DNA from: Deinococcus carri
GTDB taxonomy: Bacteria; Deinococcota; Deinococci; Deinococcales; Deinococcaceae
Length of the DNA: 64,000 bases
Assembly: GCF_039545055.1 (NCBI RefSeq)
Contig: NZ_BAABRP010000011.1
Span: 51,766-115,765 of the forward strand
Direction of reading: 5' to 3'
The stretch's first letter is position 1, and every line of letters begins with the position of its first letter. Shown here piece after piece: positions 19,021 to 27,379 of the stretch. The translations under genes and the position numbers were made by a program. The notes under the pieces are model-generated. The model had not been told where the DNA came from. It did not search any database and worked only from the letters and a program-made list of their open reading frames with translations.

Positions 19021-19472
19021 ATGCCTACCGCATCGTGCATGAGCGTGCCCTGCACCAATCCGGCGGCCGTCCCCTGATCACGCAGGGCGCGACCGGGCGC
19101 TGGAATTCCCAGGGGGTCCGCATCACCTATCTGGCCGAGCATCCCGCGCTCGCCGGGCTGGAGATGCTGAATTACGTCGGGCCGTTTCGCAGCGTGCGCG
19201 GCTACCAGTTGTATGCCGTCGCCATCCCGGAGACGGCCATAGAGCGCGCCCCCGAGACCCTGGATGTCCACGACCACGCCCAGACGCGGCCCTTTGGAGA
19301 CGCCTGGGTGCAGTCCGGGCGCAGCCTCGCCCTGCTGGTGCCCAGTGCGGCGGCCCCTCACAGCTTCAACGTGCTGCTCAACCAGCAGCATCCCGATTTC
19401 CTGGCCTTGCAGCCCCTCCCGCTCGGCCCCTATACCTACGACGAACGCATCGCGGCCCTGGTAGAGCGGTAA
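19017..19472 (+). CDS. RES-domain toxin
   Basis: The 151-residue protein shows the RES signature: an early Arg in AYRIVHER, then GRWNSQGVRITYLAEHPALA and GLEMLNY, with a later serine region (PSAAAPHSFNVLLN). RES toxins degrade NAD+ by phosphorolysis or hydrolysis and stop growth. The start TTG 19017 overlaps the antitoxin stop (TTGA). An ATG four bases later is in another frame. Length matches the family, so it should be functional. Confidence 0.85.
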   Translation: MNAYRIVHERALHQSGGRPLITQGATGRWNSQGVRITYLAEHPALAGLEMLNYVGPFRSVRGYQLYAVAIPETAIERAPETLDVHDHAQTRPFGDAWVQSGRSLALLVPSAAAPHSFNVLLNQQHPDFLALQPLPLGPYTYDERIAALVER

Positions 19473-19602
19473 CTCAAGCTTCTTAACCCTGGGGGGAGGT
19501 CCGGCCTGCCCGCTCCTCTTCACGGCCTACACTTTCAGCATTTCCCTTTTTCAAGGGTGGCGTGCGGCCTCCCCCGGTTGGACCCGTCTGCTGGCCTGGA
19601 GT

Positions 19603-21174
19603 GTGACTGGAGCCGCCCTGCTCGCGGTGCGCGTCCGGCACCGGCAGGAGCGGCACGATCGCCTGACGCGCCTGCCTCGCCGTGAGGGCTTCGAGCAGGC
19701 CCTGGGCCGCTCCCGGCGTTCGGGGACCCTCGCCCTCGTCGCTGTCAACCGTCTCAAACTGCTCAACGCACAGCAGGGCTGGAAGGCGGGCGACCAGCTC
19801 CTGCGCGAGGTGGCCCAGGCCCTGAGCGCCGCACTGCCACCGGGTAGCCTGCTGGCGCGCTGGAGCGGTGACGAGTTCCTCGCCTTCGTGCCCGGAAGCG
19901 AGTTCCACGTCGTCGACCAGATCCTGGGCCGCCTTCAGAGCAGGCTGCCGTCGGCCTTTGCCGGGCAGCCCGCGTTCGTCTTCGGTCTGGCGACCCTGCA
20001 CAGCCCCGAGGCGTTCAAGCATGCCCTGAACGAGGTGGATCACGAGGTCTACCTGGACAAGGGTGAGGGTGAGGTTTCGGCCCAGACGCTGGGCGAGGAA
20101 CGTGGGCTGTTCGAGTTCGCGCTGCAACTGGCCCAGATGGATGACCCCGAGGCCATCATTCGCCAGGGGCTGCCCCTGGCGCGCGAGTTGCTGCACTTCG
20201 AGGCCGCCGCCCACTACACGATCGAGGGCCATGACATCACGGCGTGCGCCCTGGACCATGACCCGGCCGTGCCGTTGCCCCAGGGGGCCACAGAACTCCC
20301 GATTCATATCAGTGGCCTGGCGGAGCGCGCCCTCCGGGAGCACCGCACGGTGATCAGCGTGGACGCGCCCAACGACCCGGAGGCCACCGGCATCTGGACC
20401 CTGATGAAGGTCCAGAGCGCCATGGTCGCGCCGGTCGAGATCAGCGGCCAGCCTCTGGGCCTGCTGTGGATGGGGCAGCTCACGGGGCACAAGGCCTTGC
20501 CGGTGCGGGCGCAGCATGTCCTCGAACTCGCCGCGTTGCGCCTCGCCCACGCGCTGGAACTGCGTGAAAAGACCCAGGCCCTGCGGCGCACCCTCGAAGG
20601 CGGCCTGCTCGGTCTCGGCGTCGCCCTCGAAGCGCGTGACCTCGAATCCTACGGTCATACCCAGCGCGTCGTGGATGCCAGCGTCCGGTTGGGCCGCGCC
20701 CTCGGGCTGGACCCGCTGGCCCTCGACGAACTCCGTCAGGGGGCCTATCTCCACGACATCGGCAAACTCTCGATTCCCGACCGCATCCTGCTCAAACCCG
20801 GTCGGCTTGAGCCGGACGAGTGGCACATCATGCAGGGACACGCCGCCGCCGGTGCCTCCATCGCCGCCCACATCCCGCAGCTCTCGCCCAGGGCGCTGGA
20901 CGTGATCCGGTCTCACCACGAGCGTTGGGACGGCACGGGGTATCCGTCGCGTCTGGCGGGGGAGGAGATTCCGCTGGCGGCCCGCATCTTCACGGTGTGC
21001 GACGTGTACGACGCGCTGACCAGTGAGCGGCCCTACAAGGCGGCGTGGACGCCGGAAGAGGCGCGGGCGGAAATCGCGGCCCAGGCGGGGCGGCAGTTTG
21101 ACCCGCAGGTTGTCCGCGCGTTTCTGGAGGTGGACGAGCCGATCCGCACTGCCTGGGATGACCAGGACGGCTAG
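19603..21174 (+). CDS. HD-GYP phosphodiesterase with degenerate GGDEF and GAF domains
   Basis: From GTG 19603 the product is 523 residues. An N-terminal diguanylate-cyclase-like domain (about 20-150) has WSGDEFLAF in place of GGDEF and lacks the usual N-terminal part, so it is probably inactive or sensory. A GAF-like domain follows (about 165-325). The C-terminal HD-GYP domain (about 330-510) is intact: YLHDIGKLSIPD, HHERWDGTGYP and VCDVYDALTSERPY. It should break down c-di-GMP. The frame stays open upstream of the GTG and would add WTRLLAWSVTGAALLAV, a likely membrane segment. The true start may be upstream, possibly a rare codon behind the TACACT box near 19536. Confidence 0.8.
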   Translation: MTGAALLAVRVRHRQERHDRLTRLPRREGFEQALGRSRRSGTLALVAVNRLKLLNAQQGWKAGDQLLREVAQALSAALPPGSLLARWSGDEFLAFVPGSEFHVVDQILGRLQSRLPSAFAGQPAFVFGLATLHSPEAFKHALNEVDHEVYLDKGEGEVSAQTLGEERGLFEFALQLAQMDDPEAIIRQGLPLARELLHFEAAAHYTIEGHDITACALDHDPAVPLPQGATELPIHISGLAERALREHRTVISVDAPNDPEATGIWTLMKVQSAMVAPVEISGQPLGLLWMGQLTGHKALPVRAQHVLELAALRLAHALELREKTQALRRTLEGGLLGLGVALEARDLESYGHTQRVVDASVRLGRALGLDPLALDELRQGAYLHDIGKLSIPDRILLKPGRLEPDEWHIMQGHAAAGASIAAHIPQLSPRALDVIRSHHERWDGTGYPSRLAGEEIPLAARIFTVCDVYDALTSERPYKAAWTPEEARAEIAAQAGRQFDPQVVRAFLEVDEPIRTAWDDQDG

Positions 21175-21500
21175 GACACGCAGGGGAACGCTGCCGGGGG
21201 ACGAGGATTTCCGGGCCTGACGTATGTTCGCTGGGTTCTGGCACCTGAACACCTGTGAGGTCCCTTTCTCCAGTGGGTGGCTGCTCTGGGGAGACCTCGC
21301 CTCGAGCATCGGAGCGAGGTGGGACTTGGGAGAGCGGAAGAGGTGGAAGAGGTCCCGCAAGGCGTTCAGGCAGCCCTCCGGTTGCCAGGGAGCTGGACCG
21401 CAATGGCCTCCAGCTCGCGCAGGATGGGGCTATGGCACTTCTCTGGCACATCCCCTCGGCGTCTGCTCTGTAGGTACCTTGCTGCTCCCGCAATAAAAGC
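21175..21500. other. Intergenic region without a supported gene
   Basis: This 326-base stretch lies between the HD-GYP gene and CRISPR array 1. It contains a hairpin (CCTCGC.../...GCGAGG, about 21295-21325) and short open frames on both strands that match nothing I recognise. It is on the trailer side of array 1. Confidence 0.5.
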
Positions 21501-21714
21501 GCCCACCCGAAGGCGGGCTGAAACCAGGTCTGGGTCGTGCCTGCGATGCCGTTGTTCAGGTTTCAATCCACAGCCCACCCGAAGGCAGGCTGAAACGCAT
21601 CGGGAGCATCCCCTACGAGACGGCGGTGCTGTTTCAATCCACAGCCCACCCGAAGGCAGGCTGAAACGGAATGCTCGCGCCTGTACGTCACGCCGTCCAC
21701 CTGTTTCAATCTCC
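21501..21714 (-). CRISPR. CRISPR array 1, type I-C repeat, three spacers
   Basis: Two full 37-base repeats (21560-21596 and 21631-21667) end in GTGGATTGAAAC when read on the minus strand, the type I-C hallmark. Spacers are 35, 34 and 35 bases (21525-21559, 21597-21630, 21668-21702). The trailer-side repeat (21501-21524) keeps only about 24 bases and has one substitution. The leader-side repeat (21703-21714) keeps only the last dozen bases. The array follows cas2 on the same strand, so it belongs to this operon. Confidence 0.92.
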
Positions 21715-21829
21715 AACCCTGGATCTCTCAACGGGTTTGCTGAGGCGGGGGCCTGTCTGCTGTGTCAGACGGCCTTTCGAGGGGTGGCGAACCTGCCCGC
21801 TTGCGGGCGTCGCAGTACGTTCGCGCGGG
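21715..21829 (-). promoter_or_regulatory. Putative leader of CRISPR array 1
   Basis: This is the 115-base segment between the cas2 stop and the first repeat remnant, read on the minus strand. It contains a hairpin (GCCCGC..GCGGGC, about 21797-21811). Position fits a type I-C leader; function is inferred. No similar sequence precedes array 2. Confidence 0.5.
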
Positions 21830-22123
21830 TTACAGAATCAGCGGCTCGCTGAAGTCCGTGTACCGGTCCAGGCCGTACGACTCCACGAACTTCTCGCGAG
21901 GCTGGCGCAGGCGGTAGATGCAAACGCTATCCTCGGTCACGTCCATGGCCTGGAGGAGCCGCTCGCGCAGGGCGAGCAGTTGAACCTCGGTGACGCTGAC
22001 CTCGAAGACGCTGTTCTGAACCCGTTGCCCGTGGGCCACGCAGATTCTGGCGACGCGGCGCAGGCGTTTGCGGCCCGCTTCCGTCAAAGTCGAGACGTCG
22101 TAGGTGATGAGCAGGTCAATCAT
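21830..22123 (-). CDS. cas2: Cas2 endoribonuclease-like adaptation protein
   Basis: The 97-residue protein has the Cas2 start [12 protein letters not shown] (conserved YDV with the metal-binding Asp), RVQNSVFEV in the middle and SVCIYRL near the C-terminus. It forms the integration complex with Cas1. The ATG 22123 lies seven bases after the original cas1 stop. It is complete, but its partner Cas1 is interrupted. Confidence 0.9.
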   Translation of the reverse strand: MIDLLITYDVSTLTEAGRKRLRRVARICVAHGQRVQNSVFEVSVTEVQLLALRERLLQAMDVTEDSVCIYRLRQPREKFVESYGLDRYTDFSEPLIL

Positions 22124-22130
22124 GCGCGCC

Positions 22131-23150
22131 TCAGCGGTGCAGGTAGGGCGGGTAGTGGGGGCGGTCGCCGCGCAGATGCTGGGCCAGGAGGCGGGCCTGG
22201 ACATGCGGAATCAGGCCAATGGGCGTCTTGCGGGCGGTAAGGGGGTGCGTGACCTCCTCCTTCTTGCGTTCCTGAAGGTGGGCCAGGATGGTCTTTCGGG
22301 CATCTTCCTTGATGGTGACGGTGTTGCCCTCGTGCAGCACGAAGTCGCGCGGCGTGAGCTACTGGCGGTTGATGAGGGTGAGGATGGCCCGGTCCGCCAC
22401 GGCGGCGCGGAACTCCTCCATCAGGTCGAGGGCGAGGCTGGCACGTCCGGGGCGCAGGGCGTGCAGAAAGCCCACCTGTGGGTTGAGGCCGACGCCCTGG
22501 CAGGCGCTGGCGCAGTCGTTGGCGAGGACTGTGTAGACGAAGTTGAGGGCCGCGTTGATGGGGTCCCGCGCGGGGCGGCGGGTGCGCTCACGCAGCCAGA
22601 AGAAGTCGCGGTTCTGCCGCAGCATCAGCGAAAAGGCGTCCCAGTAGGCACGGGCAGCCGTGCCCTCGATGCCGCGCACCTCGTCCACCGTGGCGGCCAG
22701 GGGCAGGCAGCCAATCTGCCCGTTGATGTCCCGCGCGGCCTGGCGGAGCAGGAGGGCGTCATCCTCTGCGGCCTCCCGCGCCGCGCGCAGCAGGGTCGTC
22801 TTCTGGTTCTGGAGCTTGCCCGCCGCGACATACCGGGCGACGGCCAGCGTCCGGGCTGGGTCGCCCGCGCAGCCGTGCTGGGCCACCCGCAGCAGCACGT
22901 TGCCGCTGACAGGGGTCTCGGTACGGGCGGTGAACATGCCCCATTCGGTCAGCCAGGTTACGGGCTTGTGCTGCCGCCCCAGCTTCTGAATCAGGTATGG
23001 GCTGAGCAGCACGTTCCCGAACACCACGATGCCCTCCACGTGGTGCAGCGGAATCATCGCCTTCTTCTCGCGCTCCACCTCCACGCGGATGTTGTCGGTG
23101 TCCAGGTGCAGGTAGCTGCCCTGCGTCTGGATATACAGCAGATGCCTCAC
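22131..23150 (-). pseudogene. cas1: cas1 interrupted by an in-frame TAG
   Basis: The full frame is 340 codons, the usual type I-C Cas1 length. It starts at GTG 23150 ([16 protein letters not shown]). The frame is intact until ..TLINRQ, where TAG at 22361-22359 replaces what is probably a CAG, since type I-C Cas1 normally reads INRQQ. The same frame then continues without shift: [20 protein letters not shown] to [10 protein letters not shown] product ending at the stop would have 263 residues and lose about 75 C-terminal residues. The metal-site regions (e.g. [33 protein letters not shown]) lie before the stop. Spacer acquisition is probably lost unless the stop is read through. Confidence 0.85.
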
Positions 23151-23166
23151 GGCTGTTCCCTCATGG

Positions 23167-23784
23167 CTACCCCCTCGGCTCGTCCAGCCGGGTGGAGAAG
23201 GGGTCGTACCCGGCGGGAAAGTCGCGCGGCGCGAACGGCTCGCACTCGTCGAAGAGACTGCACAACGGGCAGCGGTCATCGGCGGCGGGCGGGGGCAGCA
23301 CACGCGAACGCAGCAGCTCGCGCACGCCATCGCGGGCATCCAGCACGGCCTGCCGGAGTTCGGGCGTAAAGCTCACCTCGCGCCTTTTGCGGCTGGCGAC
23401 GTGGTAGATGAAGCCCTCCGGAATGTCTACACCGAACATCTCCTCCAGGCAGAGGGCCTGGGCGCAAAGCTGCACCTCGTCCGCCAGGCGTGGCTTGGCC
23501 CGCCCGGACTTGTACTCGACGGGCCGGGGCGAGCCGTCCGGCAGGACCTCCACCACGTCGGCCACCCCCGCAAGGCCGTGTCGGCGGGACACCAGGGGCA
23601 GCGCCCGCAGCGTCCGGGTGCCGCCGCGCTCCTCGCTGCCACCGCTGTGCGCCCGTTCATGCTGCTGGCTGCCGCGTGCGGTCTGGCTGTTTTCCGCCCA
23701 GACCTGCTCCACGTGAATCAGGGCGCACTGGCGCGGGCAGAACACGAAATGTTGCAGTGCCGAGAGGGGAATGGGGTCATCCAT
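23167..23784 (-). CDS. cas4: Cas4 exonuclease
   Basis: The 205-residue protein starts at ATG 23784 behind AGGAGG. It has the Cas4 cysteine set: [18 protein letters not shown] at the N-terminus and [10 protein letters not shown] near the C-terminus (four-cysteine Fe-S cluster). The RecB-like nuclease motif is seen as [18 protein letters not shown]. Cas4 trims prespacers and selects PAM-adjacent ends in type I-C systems. It lies between cas7 and cas1 and is intact. Confidence 0.9.
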   Translation of the reverse strand: MDDPIPLSALQHFVFCPRQCALIHVEQVWAENSQTARGSQQHERAHSGGSEERGGTRTLRALPLVSRRHGLAGVADVVEVLPDGSPRPVEYKSGRAKPRLADEVQLCAQALCLEEMFGVDIPEGFIYHVASRKRREVSFTPELRQAVLDARDGVRELLRSRVLPPPAADDRCPLCSLFDECEPFAPRDFPAGYDPFSTRLDEPRG

Positions 23785-23838
23785 ACGGACCTCCTGAAGC
23801 GGGCAGGCCGGGCATGGGAACCCGGCCTGGAGGAGCAT

Positions 23839-24744
23839 CTATTCGTCCAGTCGCGTGAACGTGATGCCCTGCGGCAGTCTGCCGGGGTCCACCTCTACCG
23901 GCGCGTAATCCTCGAAGCTACGGGCAACCGTCACGTCCTCCCGGCGCTTCGGCTTCACCAGGTCAAGGAGTTTGTGCGCGGGTGCATTCCCCAGCGGTGA
24001 CGAGTGACTGAACACGTACAGGCCCCGGCAGGCGGTCAGGCCGCGCGAGGCGCTGCGGTCCAGGTCCCACATGTTCACCAGCGCCTGCCACAGCACGTCC
24101 AGGTCTTCATCGCTAAAGCCGGTGTCCTTGGCGAAGGCGGGCACATAGAACCCGTGTGCCACGTAGAGACCGTAGGGAATGTAGGCTTTGCGGCCCATCG
24201 TGCCATGCGTAGAAAATCCCTCGCCCTCGTCAGATTGCGTGGTCTTCTCACCTGCCTTAGTAAGAGCAACACGAGTAATTGCTGCATCTAAACCAAGAAT
24301 CGGGTCCACGCTGCGGGCAAAAGTCAACTGGACGGGGCCGCGCACCTGGCCTGCATTTGCTTCTTTGCCCGTCATGACAGCGCCGAAAGTGCGAACATCG
24401 TAAAAATTGTCACACATTCATCTTCTGACTCCCGGCGCTTCAACATTCTCTTTTGGCTTAACCCCTAAATCCTTGTATGCTCGCAGATTTCGTTCATTCA
24501 GAATCGCGCCCTGTTGCACGTAAATCTTGTAGGACTCCTTGCCCCCCTTCAGCGCGTCCACGTAGTTGCGAACCTTGCGCTTGAGGGCCACGTCGGTCAC
24601 GATGCCCAGGCCTGTCTCGGGGTCCACGCGGGGCAAGTTTCCGGCGTCCGGGTCGCCGTTGGGGTTGCCGTTGGTCACGTCGAACAGAAGAACGAAGTCG
24701 TGGCGGTTGGCGGCGTCGAGGTGGGGCTTCACGGGGTCGGTCAT
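23839..24744 (-). pseudogene. cas7: cas7 (csd2) interrupted by an in-frame TGA
   Basis: The whole frame is 302 codons, a normal Csd2 length. It begins MTDPVKPHL.. with [20 protein letters not shown], the typical Cas7 N-terminal strand. After ..NVEAPGVRR comes TGA (24420-24418), where the family normally has Trp before MCxNFYDVR; TGG to TGA would explain it. The next codon is ATG (24417), and the rest is intact: MCDNFYDVRTFGAVM through ARSVDPILGLDAAITR to the end. The ATG directly after the stop could allow reinitiation and a split protein. Cas7 forms the crRNA-binding backbone, so interference is probably impaired. The central part is unusually AT-rich. AAGGAG precedes the start, which overlaps cas8c by four bases. 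Confidence 0.85.
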
Positions 24745-26612
24745 TGGTCTTCTCCTTCGCTGGGGTCGGTGTCGGGGGTCTGGTCGCTGGCGGCCTTGGC
24801 TTCCCTGGCGGCCTTGCCCTCGCGGATGCCTTCGCTGACGTGGGCGCGCTGGTGGTAGTAACCCAGGGCGAACAGCGCCTGCTGCGCGGTGGTCAGGGGC
24901 TTGGCGGGGATGTCGTGCAGGCGGGTCATCACGTTTTCCAGTTCGTCCTGCTTGAGCCTGTAGACGCCCGGCTTTTCCTTGCGGAGCTTTTGCAGGTGCG
25001 CCTGCGACCCCTGAATCAGGCGGCCCACCACGGCATAGGGCGTGGTGCTCATGGAGCCGTAGAAGCGGTCCACCAGCGTGGTGTTTGCCCGCATCACGCT
25101 GCTTTGAATGTCGTCCAGCACGGCCAGCAGGCGGCCCAGGTGGTAGGCGGGTTCGGGTTGATTCGGGTTGAGGGCGTCGAGTGAATCCTTATCCATGTCC
25201 AACTCCTTCCAGTCGCGGGAGAGCAGCACCATCTTGGTCAGCACGGCGCGGGGCCGGGTCACGCGGTACTCGTCGGCGCGGTTGCGGGCGGCGAGGCGCA
25301 CCAGGAACGATTGCGGCAGCGGTCTTCCCGTCAGCGCGAACTGCACCAGGGCATCCACATCCGGCGCGGTGTGTTCCTTGTTGATGTCGCGGTACATGCT
25401 GCTGACGAGGGTACGGAGGTCGTACAGCCTGCCCTCGTCCTTCTCGTTGACGGCCACCAGCGTCTGCGCGGCGAAATAGTTGCCCAGGCGAAACACGGCG
25501 TCCTGCACCGTGCTGGTCAGGTGCGTCCTCACAGCAATACGGCTGCCGCTGGGCGTCATCCCCACCGCGAAAAAGGCCGCGCCGGGTTTCAGGCCAGGCT
25601 GCTGTCCTGTAAAGATGCCCCAGAGCGTCTGCCGCACCTCTTCGGGGCGCTGTTTCTTCTCGCGCTTGACCTGAAAGGTAAAACGGCCCTTCAGCACCTG
25701 CTCTGGCTCTTTGAGGGCCGGGCCAACCAGTGGGACCGCCCCCTCGCCCGTCCAGAAGGCGTAGGTGACGCCACCGATTTTGAGCGAGGTGTCCGGGTCG
25801 GCCAGCAGGCGGTTAAGGCCGTTGGCATACTGCTCGGCGGCCTCAAACTTGACGGGGGCAATCCGCGAAGCCTCCAGGCCATAGGACTCGAACGCCTGCG
25901 CGTTGGCGCTAATGAAGTTCATTCCGGAAGTCTGTCCGCCCTGAATGCCCTTGATTTTGACGGGTTCGCGGTCCATCACCGGGCCGACTTCACCCGTAAT
26001 CAGGCACTCGGCGCGGAAGCCTTCGCCGCCCGAGTCCTCGCCGCCCTGCGCGAACTGCGCAGCCCAGAATTGCTGGACCTCCCGCAACTCCAGCGGGTTC
26101 ACGCCGTCCACCGTGAACATCACGTTGGTATCGGGGGCAAAATCGGGGAAGTCGGCCAGATGCTCGGCCTGGAAGCGTTCGGGGTCGTGACTGCCCAGGA
26201 AGCGGGCGACGGCCTGCACGCTGGGCTGCCGGGTGGCCTCGGCACAAGCCTGAACGAGGGCCTTGAAGGCGTCATGGCGCTTGGCCGTGTTCTTGTCGTT
26301 TTCCTTCTTGGCAAAGCCCAGAACGTACTCGGCGTTGTCCATCAGGAGGCGCGGTTTGATGCCCACTGTCCGCACCAGATTGGGCGCGGGCAGCGGCTTG
26401 CCCAAGTCCTTGCCCTTGGTCTTGCCGCTCGTGCGGGGCTGCACGTCCCTCACTGTCCCGTCGGCATTCAGGCGCACTTCCCAGCGCACGTTTTGCAGGG
26501 CGTACATAAAGGGCATCTCGCCCTCGCCCGCCTGCTCGCCGGCCGGGACAGGCTTTTTGCCCTCCTGCCGCATCCTCAGCTCGTAGTCGCGCAGTTGCGA
26601 GAGCAGGCTCAT
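24741..26612 (-). CDS. cas8c: Cas8c (Csd1) large Cascade subunit
   Basis: I start at ATG 26612 ([14 protein letters not shown]), behind GGGAGGTGAAGGG, giving 623 residues; longer frames upstream overlap cas5. The sequence is typical of Csd1: [55 protein letters not shown]. The acidic Glu/Asp C-terminal tail is low-complexity. Cas8c recognises the PAM and holds the target for Cas3 in type I-C. Start and stop each overlap the neighbouring cas gene by four bases (ATGA). No break is seen. Confidence 0.9.
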   Translation of the reverse strand: MSLLSQLRDYELRMRQEGKKPVPAGEQAGEGEMPFMYALQNVRWEVRLNADGTVRDVQPRTSGKTKGKDLGKPLPAPNLVRTVGIKPRLLMDNAEYVLGFAKKENDKNTAKRHDAFKALVQACAEATRQPSVQAVARFLGSHDPERFQAEHLADFPDFAPDTNVMFTVDGVNPLELREVQQFWAAQFAQGGEDSGGEGFRAECLITGEVGPVMDREPVKIKGIQGGQTSGMNFISANAQAFESYGLEASRIAPVKFEAAEQYANGLNRLLADPDTSLKIGGVTYAFWTGEGAVPLVGPALKEPEQVLKGRFTFQVKREKKQRPEEVRQTLWGIFTGQQPGLKPGAAFFAVGMTPSGSRIAVRTHLTSTVQDAVFRLGNYFAAQTLVAVNEKDEGRLYDLRTLVSSMYRDINKEHTAPDVDALVQFALTGRPLPQSFLVRLAARNRADEYRVTRPRAVLTKMVLLSRDWKELDMDKDSLDALNPNQPEPAYHLGRLLAVLDDIQSSVMRANTTLVDRFYGSMSTTPYAVVGRLIQGSQAHLQKLRKEKPGVYRLKQDELENVMTRLHDIPAKPLTTAQQALFALGYYHQRAHVSEGIREGKAAREAKAASDQTPDTDPSEGEDQ

Positions 26613-27343
26613 CCCTTCACCTCCCCGTACAGATGCACGGGCACGCGCAGGATGCCGCCGTCCGTCAGCGCCGCGTCGAAGAAGCGTGGCGTGGCGTTGC
26701 CCTCCACCCACCACGCGCCTTCCGTGCCGTGCTGGCGGTATTTCAGGCGGCCTTTTTGGGCCTGCTGGAACTCCATATCGAAGAGCATCCGGCCCAGGTC
26801 CAGCCGGCCCGCCCGCTCGGCGTACTCACCGCCCAGTTGCCGCACGATGTTGGCGGGCTGCTCGGTGCCATCAGGGGGCGAGAAAAACGCGCCGAATTCG
26901 CGGTTGCCCAGGTAGGGCTGGTGAAAGGCCTGTCCCTTCTCGGCGCGGCGCAGGAACATTTCCCGGTACTTCTGCAAGGGGTCTTTGGCGTGCGGTTGCA
27001 GCACCATCTCGGCGCGGATGAGGTACGCCACGTCCTTCAGCACCAGCGCGTGCCGCTGGGCGCGGTCCTCCTCGGCAAAGAAGCCGCCCCCGCTGGCCGC
27101 CCAGCCTCTCGCCGCCCGCTCGGAAGCCAGCGTGTTCACCTCATTCCGCAGGATGCTATAGCGTTTGACCTCCTTCAGCACCACGATTTCGCGCACCTGC
27201 CACTGGAACTCGGGCTTCCAAAAAATGCTTTCCAGTACGCCCCGCGCCGCCGAAGGGGTCATCACGTCGTAGCTGACGCGCTCGGCTTTGTTCTCGGGAC
27301 GGGTGAAGCAGGCGTAGTCACTCCAGACTTTCAGCTCTAGCAC
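26609..27343 (-). CDS. cas5c: Cas5c (Cas5d) pre-crRNA endoribonuclease
   Basis: The 244-residue protein starts at GTG 27343, six bases after AAGGAGG; the ATG two bases earlier runs into a stop at once. It shows the Cas5 fold start (ELKVWSDYACFTRPENKAER), then VSYDVMTPSAARGVLESIFW. In type I-C, which lacks Cas6, this protein cuts the repeat RNA. It follows cas3 by 36 bases and overlaps cas8c by four. Confidence 0.9.
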   Translation of the reverse strand: MLELKVWSDYACFTRPENKAERVSYDVMTPSAARGVLESIFWKPEFQWQVREIVVLKEVKRYSILRNEVNTLASERAARGWAASGGGFFAEEDRAQRHALVLKDVAYLIRAEMVLQPHAKDPLQKYREMFLRRAEKGQAFHQPYLGNREFGAFFSPPDGTEQPANIVRQLGGEYAERAGRLDLGRMLFDMEFQQAQKGRLKYRQHGTEGAWWVEGNATPRFFDAALTDGGILRVPVHLYGEVKG

Positions 27344-27379
27344 ATGGTTCCTCCTTGCAAGGGGGTGGGGCGATGGGGG

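Noticed and set aside
21290..21345. GAGGTGGGAC after a hairpin, reminiscent of a T-box antiterminator
   Set aside because: The conserved T-box core (AGGGTGGnACCGCG) is not matched and no aminoacyl-tRNA synthetase or amino-acid gene follows; the next feature is a CRISPR array.
22359..24420. Selenocysteine or pyrrolysine decoding of the TGA and TAG codons in cas7 and cas1
   Set aside because: The expected residues are Trp and Gln, no SECIS-like hairpin is seen after the TGA, and these families do not use such residues.
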